From the NCBI RefSeq assembly GCF_000275845.1, contig NW_006766912.1:316631-353115 (forward strand): DNA of 36,485 nucleotides, written 5' to 3'. The position numbers and the translations under genes were made by a program. The DNA comes from Dichomitus squalens LYAD-421 SS1. Taxonomy: Eukaryota > Basidiomycota > Agaricomycetes > Polyporales > Polyporaceae. Shown here one piece after another: positions 9,976-19,632 of the stretch. The notes under the pieces are model-generated. The model saw only the letters and a list, made by a program, of their open reading frames with translations, had not been told where the DNA came from and ran no database searches. Within the stretch, counting starts at the first letter, position 1; the number at the start of each line of letters is the position of its first letter.

Positions 9976-12900
9976 ATGGCTCGTCTTCTGCATTGGAGCC
10001 ACGCGTACAAGCTCGGGCTGGTGCTACTCGCCGCTGCTGGTGGCGTCCTCGCAATTGGCCAAGACGCGTGTGTCGCGTTCGAGTCCAAATCCTCGACGTT
10101 CCCGATCGTCAGCAAGCACGAGGCGGCCCCAATCCTTCTCTCAGCGGACGAATGGGGCGGCGTGCAACGCGCTGCTGCTGATTTTGCGTCAGATATTCAC
10201 GAAGTGACGGGCGTGAAGCCGACGTTGAAGAACGTCACTGCAACGGTGTCATCCTTCGCGTCTGCGGGCTCGAAGGCTGTCATTGTCGGGACGCTGGGCA
10301 AGTCGACCCTCATCGACACCGTCGTCAGCAACACGAAGCTGGACGTGTCGAGCATCCAGGAGAAGTGGGAGGCGTTCTTGACCAGGGAGGTCACGAACCC
10401 TCTTCCGGGCATCAGCAGCGCGTACGTGATCGTCGGTGCTGACAAGCGCGGGACGATCTACGGTTTGTATGAGCACTCAGAACAATTTGGTACGTATTCT
10501 GCATGTTATGCGAGGAGACATTATTGACTAATCAACCATATCAGGTGTCTCACCGTGGAAGTGGTATGGACCATTTTCTTTTCGCTCTCCTTGCATGCTT
10601 CATCTGAAGGCTCTCTTAGGTGGGCAGATGTCCCAACCACGAAGCACAGCGAGCTTTATGTGCCATCCTCGGGCTGCTCTCATGGCACGCCGACCGTGAC
10701 GTATCGCGGGATCTTCCTCAACGACGAGCAACCCGCGCTGCAGAACTGGGCCATGGAGAAGTTTACGAATGGTACTGGAGCTGCCCTTACTGGCTCTCCG
10801 TTCAACCACTACTTCTACACAAACCTGTGGGTCCTGTCTGTCGCCATCTTGTCCTTCCACTAACGCTCAATCATAAACCCCAGGTTCGAGCTGATTCTAC
10901 GCCTCAAGGCGAACTCACTCTGGCCTGGTATGTCACGGAGTTACCGTCCCTGATACAATGAATGCTGACCACTCGGGAACTGCACAGCGCAATGGTCTAG
11001 GTAATACCACGTTCCTACGTTGGCGCTTTGATCTGACGCCGCGTTCCCAGTGCTTTCGGCGTCGACGACACGCAGAACCAACCACTCGCGGACTGGTACG
11101 GCATCGTGATGGGCACCAGCCACGAGGAGCCGTTCATGCGATCCGTTCCGGTTGAATGGGGCCTTTTTGGCAACGGTTCCTGGGACTACGCGGGTAACAC
11201 GCAGAACGTCTACAACTTCTGGAAGGGAGGCATTGAGCGCGCGAAGAACTACGAAAACGTCATCACGATTGGCATGCGTGGCGCAGGCGACGGTGAGTAT
11301 GGCATGCCAGTGCTGGATTTGGACCGTCTGTTGGGCGACTTTCTGATGCGTATTCACGGCAGTGCCCCTTTCCGAGGACCAGAATATTGAACTTATGGAG
11401 AAGATTGTCTCCGATCAACGCTCGCTCCTCGGGGACGTATTCAATACGACCGATGTCACCAAAATCCCCCAGGTCTGGACTCTCTGTGAGACGATCGTCT
11501 GGTGTCTCCGTGTTGTGAGCTAAACTGAGAATATGGGTGTGCCCCTCCAGACAAGGAAGTACAAGGTTACTACGACGATGGCATGCGTGTTCCGGACGAT
11601 GTTATCCTCATGTGGACAGATGACAAGTAGGTCTTTCCTGCCTTGATTTACGCGACAAGAAGTATCTGACGGTCATCCCAGCTGGGGTAACGTTCGCCGC
11701 TATCCTCTTGTCGGCGAGCGCGGTCGTTCTGGAGGATCAGGTGTCTACTATCATGTAAGCTCTCCGCTGTTCGCGTTCTAGTGCAACTCTTAGAAGACCA
11801 TCTCTTTCTTGCAGGTGGACTACGTAGGAGATCCTCGTGACTACAAGTGGATCACCGTAAGTGCGTCGGATCCTACTCATGTAGAAACTCACCCATTTTT
11901 TTCTGCTCTACAGTCCAGTCAGATCGAGAAGGTAGAGCGTATCCTCTCATGCTCTCTCACGCTGAACCTCACCTCCCCTTCGTAGACTTTTGACCAGCTG
12001 TCCACCGTAGTTGCGCGGAATGCTACCAGTCTCTGGATCCTCAATGTCGGCGATCTGAAACCGTACGAGCTGCACACTGAATTTTTCCTCACCTACGGCT
12101 ACGACGCATCTAAGTGGACGCCGTCTAACCTCAACACTTTCGTCACCCGTTGGGCACAACGCGAGTTCGACCTATCCGCTTCCGATGCTGTTGCAGTTGC
12201 AAGTATCATCGGGACCGTTACGCGGCACAACGCGAGGAGGAAACCAGAGCTCTGGAACTCGACTACCTACAGCTTGACGAACTATCGCGAGTGCGTTCTT
12301 TCTTACTGGTGATCAAAGTGCCCAGATCGCGAGCTGATCCTTTGCACCTTCTGGCAGAGCAGAAAAAGTGCTCGCGTCCCTCAAAGCTGCGGCTGCCACA
12401 TCCACGCGCATCTATAACTCGCTTTCGTCATCCACAAAGCCAGCTTTCTTCCAGCTCGTGCAACATCCCGCACAGGCAACGTACACTCTTGCCAACTTGT
12501 GGATCTCAGCCGGGATAAACAACCTGCGCGCGTCCCAGGCGCGGATCAGCGCCAACGACTACTCGGAGCAGGTTGAGGAGCTGTTCAACGAGGACTACGC
12601 TCTTGAGGTGAACTACCATATTATCCTAGATGGTTAGTTTTGAAAGGGATAGCTCCGCCCAACATACGGAACAACGCCGCTTACTTCGGGCTTTGCTAGG
12701 CAAGTGGGACCACATGATGGATCAGACGCACGTAATGTACTACTACTGGCAGCAGCCTATGGCGAATACGTATGTCGCATTTCTGACTTGGCCTTGACGA
12801 TATGAACGCTGATTTTGTTTTGCCTAGGATGCCTCCGATCACAAAGGTGCAGGCCAAGAAGCAGGCTCTTGCTGGTGCGATGAGGATTGCGATCGAAGGC

Positions 12901-14114
12901 AGCTCCGGTGCTTGGTGAGCGTGATCGTGTCGACTGTCCTCAAACCCTTAACCTGACATCCCACTGACCAGGCCTGGAGACAATGTGAACAACTGCGCGT
13001 TGGGCTACAACTGCGGCAACCCTTCGCTAACGATCGATCCGTACCTTCCCGTTGGCAACCGCTACGTCGATGTCGGCGCCGGTGGCCCGAGTACGTTCAC
13101 GTTCACCGCTAAGGCAAACGAGACGTGGGTCAAGCTCTCGTCTGCGGGAGGCACTATCTCGCCAAGCAATCCAGAGCAAAGGCTGTTCCTGAGCGTTGAC
13201 TGGACCAGGGTGACGGGAGTGCAGTCCGCTGTAGTCACCATTACGGCAAAGGTCCCTAACCAGCCATCGTTATCCGTCCCGGTCACTCTCACCGCAAACC
13301 ATACTCTCGTCCCGGAGGGGTTCCAGGGTAAGTCCGTTTGGCATGTGGTCACGATACGAACCCACGGTTATCCCAGGTTTTGTCGAGGGTGACGGTACGG
13401 TCACCATTGAGGCTGCCCATGCTGCTCGGAACACGTCCGTTCAAAGTATCGCTTGGACTGAGATCCCTGGTCTCGGACGCACCGAGTCGGGTATCACCCC
13501 CTGGCCTCGTGGCGGAAACGAGCTCAACTTCACCGCGGGCAGCGGCCCCAGCATGTGAGCCCTTGCGGTTGCTGTCTTTCACAGCTCATTCTGATTTGGG
13601 ACCCGCTATGCAGCGAGTATGACTTCTACCTCTTCAACACCCTCAAGGGCCAAGGCAATGTCACGATCACAACGTACATCTCCCCGGCGCTGAACGGCCT
13701 CGGCGACGAGCGGCCGCTCGGGTTCGCGCTGCAAGTTGACGATGGCGACCCCAAGACCAATTATTTCGTTCCGGCAACTCCTGCTGGAAAATATGTTCCT
13801 ACCCCATGGAACGGGCTTGATGGCTGGGTTGCAAACAGCATCATCACCGTGCAAGAAGCATTCGATGTGGAGCCTGGCAAGCATACTCTGAAGGTACACA
13901 GTTCCGGTCGACGTTAGCGTCCTTTGAATAACGGACTTACGGTCGTCAATTAGCTCTGGATGATCGAGCCAACTGTTGTGGTACAGAAGATCGTGATCGG
14001 TACGTGTTAGACAGATCCTGGGGTGATGGATGCTGATTGGTGTTGTGTACGCGAACAGACACAGGAGGTGTCAAGGCTAGCTACCTCGGCCCCCCGGAAA
14101 GTATTCGTGTCTAA
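9976..14114 (+). CDS. GH115 xylan alpha-1,2-glucuronidase, secreted
   Basis: The enzyme removes 4-O-methyl-glucuronic acid side chains from glucuronoxylan. Twenty exons: 9976-10489, 10545-10563, 10620-10826, 10884-10927, 10988-11000, 11051-11292, 11363-11485, 11551-11626, 11682-11754, 11815-11856, 11914-11931, 11986-12290, 12358-12632, 12700-12769, 12828-12914, 12972-13327, 13377-13554, 13614-13893, 13954-13999, 14059-14114. Together they give 1,007 aa in one frame, close to the family's usual length. A signal peptide spans residues 1-26 (GLVLLAAAGGVLA, then IGQDA). Family blocks are KWWADVP, YRGIFLNDEQPAL, LRLKANSLWPAQW, YGIVMGTSHEEPFMR (about 282-296), VLMWTDDNWGNVRRYP-like text and YYHVDYVGDPRDYKW. 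The region after about residue 660 resembles the C-terminal beta-rich domains. Several N-x-S/T sites are present. Three exons are only 13, 18 and 19 nt. The convergent GNAT gene ends 318 bp downstream. Confidence 0.96.
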
Positions 14115-14431
14115 GCACCCTGCATAGCGAGAATGGTAGCTGCTTGATATGAAATGCTTTGCACGAAGCGGATTGGGTTACTGCTACGAAGCGTGGGGTG
14201 CAAGGCTTGGACAATTGTAGGCTCGACGTCCGGAGTTGCGGACCATCAATCACTTGTAGACTAGAGGACAGCAGCCTATATTAGTGATACGTCATAGTGG
14301 AATTCATTCAGATATTTACAAATGCATTGCAGAACGGTGAATAAATAAGCAAAGGTGGGCGGCGTAGCCAGCATCTATACCAAGAAACTCTTTGCACCAA
14401 AAATCTCTACGCGTCAAGAAACCCTATGCGT
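14115..14431. other. Convergent 3' intergenic region
   Basis: This is the 317-bp space between the 3' ends of GH115 (+) and the GNAT gene (-), and it must hold both polyadenylation regions. AT-rich text at 14320-14350 (AATAAATAAG) is a plausible poly(A) signal for the forward gene. Nothing else was recognised. Confidence 0.5.
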
Positions 14432-15732
14432 CTATGATACAGTCGCAGGAGCCATGCTCAGACTAGATCCAATAGATATAGACATCAGGAAACGAGCTTG
14501 TGTCCCGCTTGCGCGGAGTTCCTTTCGAATGGAGGGCGGAACGCCGCCAATCAATACTTCAGTTCTTATATGAAAAGTATACCGCTCACCTTCGTTTCTC
14601 CGAGCGCGGCGGATCGACGTATCGGGCTCCTGCTCCGATTCCCGCCAGATGGATCTGTACCATCCTGGGCGGCCTGTAGCGGGGTCGATGCCCCCGGTGA
14701 GAGCCCTGCCGTCCGGCGACTGGTGGGGGAGCAGAAATCCCAATCGACGATACAACTCCTCTGCGGCCGCATCTGCTACGTTGAGCTTCACCTGCTCCTT
14801 CACGCCTTCCGGCGGAGGGCCAGGGGGCACTACGGCCATAGCCCCTGCTCCCAGTCCCACGTAGTACCGGGTGATGGTGTGGACCAAGGCTTCTGCGACG
14901 CCGCGCTGGCGGTGCTCTGGAGGTACGTAGACGGTACGGATAGTGATGGTACGAGGCGAGACGCTCCCGAGCTCGGCGAACGCAGACATGATGCCGTCGG
15001 TGCGGCACACCCAGAAGAGGCCTGTGGGTAGCTCCCGCTGGAGCCTCGTAAGGGCTTCCGTGGGGATAATCTGCGTCGGCCAGGATTTTGTTGAAAAGAA
15101 ATTCATGTAGAGTGGCATGAGCGACTCGAGGTCGGACATGGATGCGCGGGAGATTATGTGTTGCGGAGACATCAACGTTCGCGGGGGCAAGGGCGTCAGA
15201 GTGTTCCGGGTCGCGTATGTCACAAAGACTGTGGTGGGGTTCGGCTTGAGACGAATGCGTCGGCCACGGCCACGTTGAATGGCGACCCAAGCGGTCAGGA
15301 AGGCATTCACCGGCTCCTCGACTCCAAATACCCTGAAGGGACTAACAATCGAGGGGTCGGCGAACTGAAGGGTCGATATAGAGTTCGCAAGGAGAGTGAC
15401 AGCAAGGGTAAGGGTTTCTGGGGTCAAGACGTCCTCGGCGCGGCGATGGACTGACAGAATCCATGGGAAGCCTTCTTTGATACCATACACGAGAGTCATC
15501 CTATTCTCACGGACAATAAGCTGGGTAACATATCCGACATCATCCTGTGCACTCACAAGAGTGTCTCCCGGTAGATGGCAAGGTAGAAAACCCGAGTAGG
15601 GTCCGTAGGAGCATCGAGATAGTCAGAGATGCTGAGCGCCCCGGAGTTCTTCATCATGTAGTCATCGGCTTGCTTAGTGACTTCCAAGAATGTCCTGACA
15701 TCGTCGAAGCGAACAAAGCGGAGGTCGGACAT
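14432..15732 (-). CDS. GNAT-family N-acetyltransferase, 414 aa
   Basis: A predicted acetyl-CoA-dependent acyltransferase with unknown acceptor, cytosolic by default. Exon 1 is 15732-15557 and exon 2 is 15500-14432, joined over a 56-nt intron (GTGAGT to GAATAG). Reading the second exon alone from 15556 would put intron sequence in the protein, so the ATG at 15732 is preferred; it begins MSDLRFVRFDDVRTFLEV. The N-terminal ~170 residues match the helper half often seen in fungal GNAT proteins (YLAIYRETLLMTLVYGIKEG and so on). The C-terminal half has the acetyl-CoA loop in VYVPPEHRQRGVAEALV at about 250-265 (R/Q-x-x-G-x-G/A type) and then ELYRRLGFL, a typical final GNAT strand-helix. The last ~50 residues lack domain character, and a donor-like GTGAGC at 14583 could splice them differently. 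The family call is firm; the substrate is unknown. Confidence 0.82.
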
Positions 15733-18326
15733 GTTGGTCGTGTTTGACGTTCCCGGTGAATAGCTGGGTGGTACTTAGCCGTGACCGTGGCTCGAATGTG
15801 TAGTGTTGGATACACAACTGCATGGCTGCAACCCCTAGTTTAAGTACGTACGTCCGCGTCAGTGCTACGCGGACGCTGAACCGGCAATGGCGCATTACAC
15901 ACCTCAGCTGGAGATGACCTGAACCCTATTGCCTCCTCATCAGAGGCGGACCGACCGCGATCCTGACACTAGATTCGTGCGTTTCCAACCTCTGTACCGA
16001 ATGCTGTATGCTAGGAACAATCAGTGGTGAGCTCAAGTGGTGACATGGAAGCCCCTGTATCACCAGCCTGAAGACATCTCAACATCGTTATGAGAGATGC
16101 GATATATTGCCTGACGGTGTGACTGCGTGCAGACCCCGCTAACTTAATTCACCGACATAATCATCCAAATGGTTGAAGTAGACTTACTACATGACGAGAG
16201 AAACACAAATCGGGCAACCAAATGGCAGCAAGAGATGAGCCCATGATTCAGGACGCCTGAGTAAGTGAGTAGGGTCGGTCCGCTGCATGTGTTACAACGG
16301 CGCGGATATCTGGCCGTTCGCCCCACCAGCGGACGAGCGCGCCCACATTGTTAATGGTGGTTGAGGAGTGTGCACAGCGCTTCTGACAAGAAGGTTCCCG
16401 AGATGGAGTCCGTGCTCGCGTGGCAAGTGTGGGCGTCGACGTGCTGCGGGAAACGACTAAGAAGGCAAGCCACAATACATGGGCTCGTGCGCTCGGCCCG
16501 GCTTTATGGACGTTTTCGGGCTCCTACACACATGATGACGGAGGAAGATTAGACATAGTACAGCCAGTGCCGGCGCGCAACTGCACGCACCTGACATGGC
16601 GAGCTTCGAGCTCAGCGGAGGATGCCTTGGCCCGATGTACTGACCGAGACGAAGTACGTCCAGAACGAGGGCTCGGACCGACAGACGCAGCAGTACGAGT
16701 GACAGTACAGAGTTTGTGTGTAGGCGTAAGAGATGTGTGGGCACTGCTTTCAAAGGCAAAAAGTGGAGCAAGCCGGGAGCGTCGTTTGCCGAGATGGCTG
16801 TGATGCCGGTGTCGCCCCTTCGTTACCACACTCTTCGGACAGCGCGATCAACGTCAAGCCGACTTTGGCCTCGCTCGCGTGCGCTTTGCTGTGCCGAGTG
16901 TGGTGTGTCCATCGTGTGCTGAAAGCACCGCTCAAGCTCGGACCGAGCTTGTGTACTGTCGACGAGCGCCGATGTCATGAAAGGTTGTGGTCCGTGGCAT
17001 TCAAGTTCTATGTGGTTTGATTGGAGACACGGGAAGTTCTTTGGTCTTGTTCCTGAAATGTAGCACCGATGACTTTGGGAAGTTTTAGGAGTGTGTCCGT
17101 ACGCCAGTTGTAAGACGCACGTATTGACCTTTCACGTACATGACGATAGCAGATTAGATGACCTGGTTTAAACGGTATGGCTCTTCAATGCGAAGGTCTA
17201 GATACTCACTAATTGGAAAACCCCTGCCATGAATGCGTGGGAGGGGGTTCCCGCGCATTATATCGATATAAATCAAATGGAACGGCATTCGTCTGGACCA
17301 TCGGAGAATCGGACAGTACAGATCTGTACGGCGCCCAGCATACTCCATCCTTGCGAACTTGCACACTTGCTCATATACACGACAAACAAGAAATCATGGC
17401 CGAGCGTGCCCCACTGTGAAGTTAGTCTTTGTTGACGCCGTCAGCAAACGCACCGTGGTTCCCCGATGACTTTGCGAGATGACAGTCGCAAGATTTCTAC
17501 TGATCTCACGACGGAGCCATTACGCCTACTTTCGTACAATGCATACTCGTAAACTGAATGAGGCCGTAACGTAGTTGTTGACCTGTAAGTGAGTACCGCG
17601 TGTCAGGAAGTTGCGCATGCTCAGTAGAGCATTAATGTGCGCCGATGGTGTGTCCCGATCTTCGGCGCCAGCGGCCCAGTCTCGCGAATGACTCCCCGAC
17701 AAGCCTGCGTGCAAACATTGGCTTTTGGCCCAGAGAACGGCTTCCTGTCGCAAGCAGTAGACTGCATAGGATGAGCTGCCAGACACGTCTGCGAATTCTC
17801 TCGTTCGATCTCACCTTCGGTTCATGGTCTGTTTGACAAACTGTGCAGTCAGATCCCGAACGCCTTAGCGAAGAACACGCTCACTTACCCGCCCCCTCCG
17901 TTTCGAAGTCAGAGTGTGAAATTGTAGTCATGCAATCATGCGATCGCAGGCTTGCACAAGAGCGGCCAAACCATGGACCTGGTGTCGGTACCTGCTGCAT
18001 CAGGGAGTGCAACTGACTCTTCGATTTACCGTATATGCAACGACGGTCGGAGCGATGACCGATGATGCCAGTGGCGGTGAAGCAAACATGAGACTGTTTG
18101 TTGTCTTCGTTTCCCGTGGTTCCACATTGCGGCAAGAGTGCGCGATTTGTGCATTAGCAAGAGAGTGTCTAGAGTACATAAGAAGGTTCATGACGATAGT
18201 CCGTCTATCAGCCGTCTGGATACCCAGAAACAGGTTGCGCCGCAGATGAGGCCAGGGGACGCCGCATGGGGATTCAGAGCGCCGCGCGAGAGATGGGTCG
18301 CAGGGGTACTCGTAAGTGGCCGTAAC
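15733..18326. other. 2.6-kb stretch without a recognised gene
   Basis: The first 150 bp is the presumed GNAT promoter and contains a 9-bp-arm inverted repeat at 15851-15875. A second perfect inverted repeat is at 16933-16951. Open frames here are short, overlap on both strands and have no domain or splice logic I can follow. No tRNA or rRNA was seen. A lineage-specific gene with many short exons could still be hidden here. Confidence 0.45.
15851..15875. repeat. Inverted repeat, 9-bp arms, 7-nt spacer
   Basis: CGTCCGCGT (15851-15859) and ACGCGGACG (15867-15875) are exact reverse complements. They lie about 120 bp upstream of the GNAT start codon. This may be a dimeric factor site or a hairpin; the function is not known. 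Confidence 0.6.
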
Positions 18327-19248
18327 TCAATCCCTACGCTTGTCGGAGATGTTCCCCGTCTTGGCGTTGAACTCGGTGGCGAGGCGGTCGTACTCCTTCG
18401 CATTTTGTTCCGCCTGCTTCTTCACGATATCTGTGTGGCGCAGCACGTGAGTAAGGCGGCGTGTCTGAGATAGCGGGGTGAACCGACCGTAATCAGCTGC
18501 CTTCTTCTCAGCGGCCGCGAGCTTAGCCTTGAGTTCCTGAATCTGCTGGGTTTGGTCGCCACCGGTAGACTTGCCACTCTGATTGAAGATGGGTGAGTGG
18601 GATGAACATGCGTGTAGGCAACCGTAACGGTAGTTACCGTGCTCTGCTTCAACTTGGCATACTCCTCTTGAGTATGGATTAAATCGAGGAGGATGTAGAA
18701 AGTCCGCGTGAGGATAAGAGAGAGGAACAGGCAAAAGCCCGTGAGGTAGACATTCCGTTGCGCGCTACAGAAAGCGTTAGCTGCCTGCAGCTCAATCAAC
18801 ACAGTCGTATGCCGCATACTAGAACTTGCGCGCAGCGATGTTCGTCTCCGCGCGGACATCCGCCGTGCCTTGTTGCGACTTTGTGAGATCGGCCTCGGCA
18901 GTTATCCTCCACATCCTCTGTAGCGCATCCACAAACAGAATTGTGATGAATCTGGACAACGTAGGTGTGAGCTAGCGGGTCATACGGTTGAAACACTCGG
19001 GACGCACATGAATGCTATTTTCACACCATAGGCGAGCTTGGCAACAAGAGGACTCTCCGAGAGAAAGTGGAAGAGCCTCTTGCGAACTACATAGGGAAGA
19101 GGAGAGACTAGGAGGACAAAGGTGGCCATCTCGGACACGAGGAGGAGGAAGGTGAGGGTATAGCTGGTGTTCAATTTCGACAAAGAGCGACGTCATTTAG
19201 CTCGACCGCACCTCACACCAACGAACACAGCACGTACTACACAGTCAT
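18327..19248 (-). CDS. BAP31/Yet-type ER membrane protein, 205 aa
   Basis: BAP31-family proteins are ER transmembrane chaperone-like factors that act in membrane-protein quality control and export. Exons on the minus strand: 19248-19241, 19163-19008, 18951-18820, 18764-18638, 18578-18488, 18430-18327. Introns are 55-77 nt and the sum, 618 nt, is one clean frame. The protein begins MTVYTLTFLLLVSEMATFVL, the classic start of the family. Three hydrophobic segments lie at about 2-24, 45-64 and 103-130, with the conserved DVRAETNIAARKFYAQRNVYLTGF between the second and third. The C-terminal third is a charged coiled coil (QQIQELKAKLAAAEKKAADY). It ends K-R-R-D, which fits a dilysine-like K-R-x-x ER-retrieval signal. 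The first exon holds only eight coding bases. The gene is divergent from UBP6 across 384 bp. Confidence 0.93.
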
Positions 19249-19632
19249 GTTGGATTGAGGCCCAGAGAACGAGGCAAATCAAGTGCTATCAAGACGGGAG
19301 GAGGTGGTCGTCTGAGAGGAAAAGGGTGTCGTATATGAAGGGGCGTGTGGGCGACGCGTGCACCACAGCGCCGCAGTCGGAGACGCGTACCAGACACGTC
19401 GCCCGTCATCGGCCTCGACGTCATCGCCTCGGCCCCGCCTCATCTGCCCTCGCCGGACCGGGCCCGGGTTCCCTGCTCGATCGGGCAAACCCCGGCCTGA
19501 GCCGCCGAGGAGATTTATCATCGAGATCTGCTCCTCGCGCATACGCGTACGTACGCGTAAGTCCAAGAGCCACAAGAGCCTCTTGTGTTTGCACCTTCTC
19601 ACCTACACCTATACAACGACCTAAGTCCCATC
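19249..19632. promoter_or_regulatory. Divergent promoter of BAP31 and UBP6 with four ACGCGT boxes
   Basis: The 384-bp gap between two divergent start codons must hold both promoters. ACGCGT occurs at 19354-19359, 19383-19388, 19543-19548 and 19553-19558. The last two lie inside a perfect 18-bp palindrome, TACGCGTACGTACGCGTA (19542-19559), 74 bp before the UBP6 ATG. ACGCGT is the MCB box bound by MBF in yeasts. No clear TATA box is visible for either gene, as expected for housekeeping genes. Confidence 0.6.

Noticed and set aside
14498..15454. Several long open frames opposite and alongside the GNAT gene
   Set aside because: Shadows of a GC-rich coding exon; only the minus-strand frame given has GNAT motifs.
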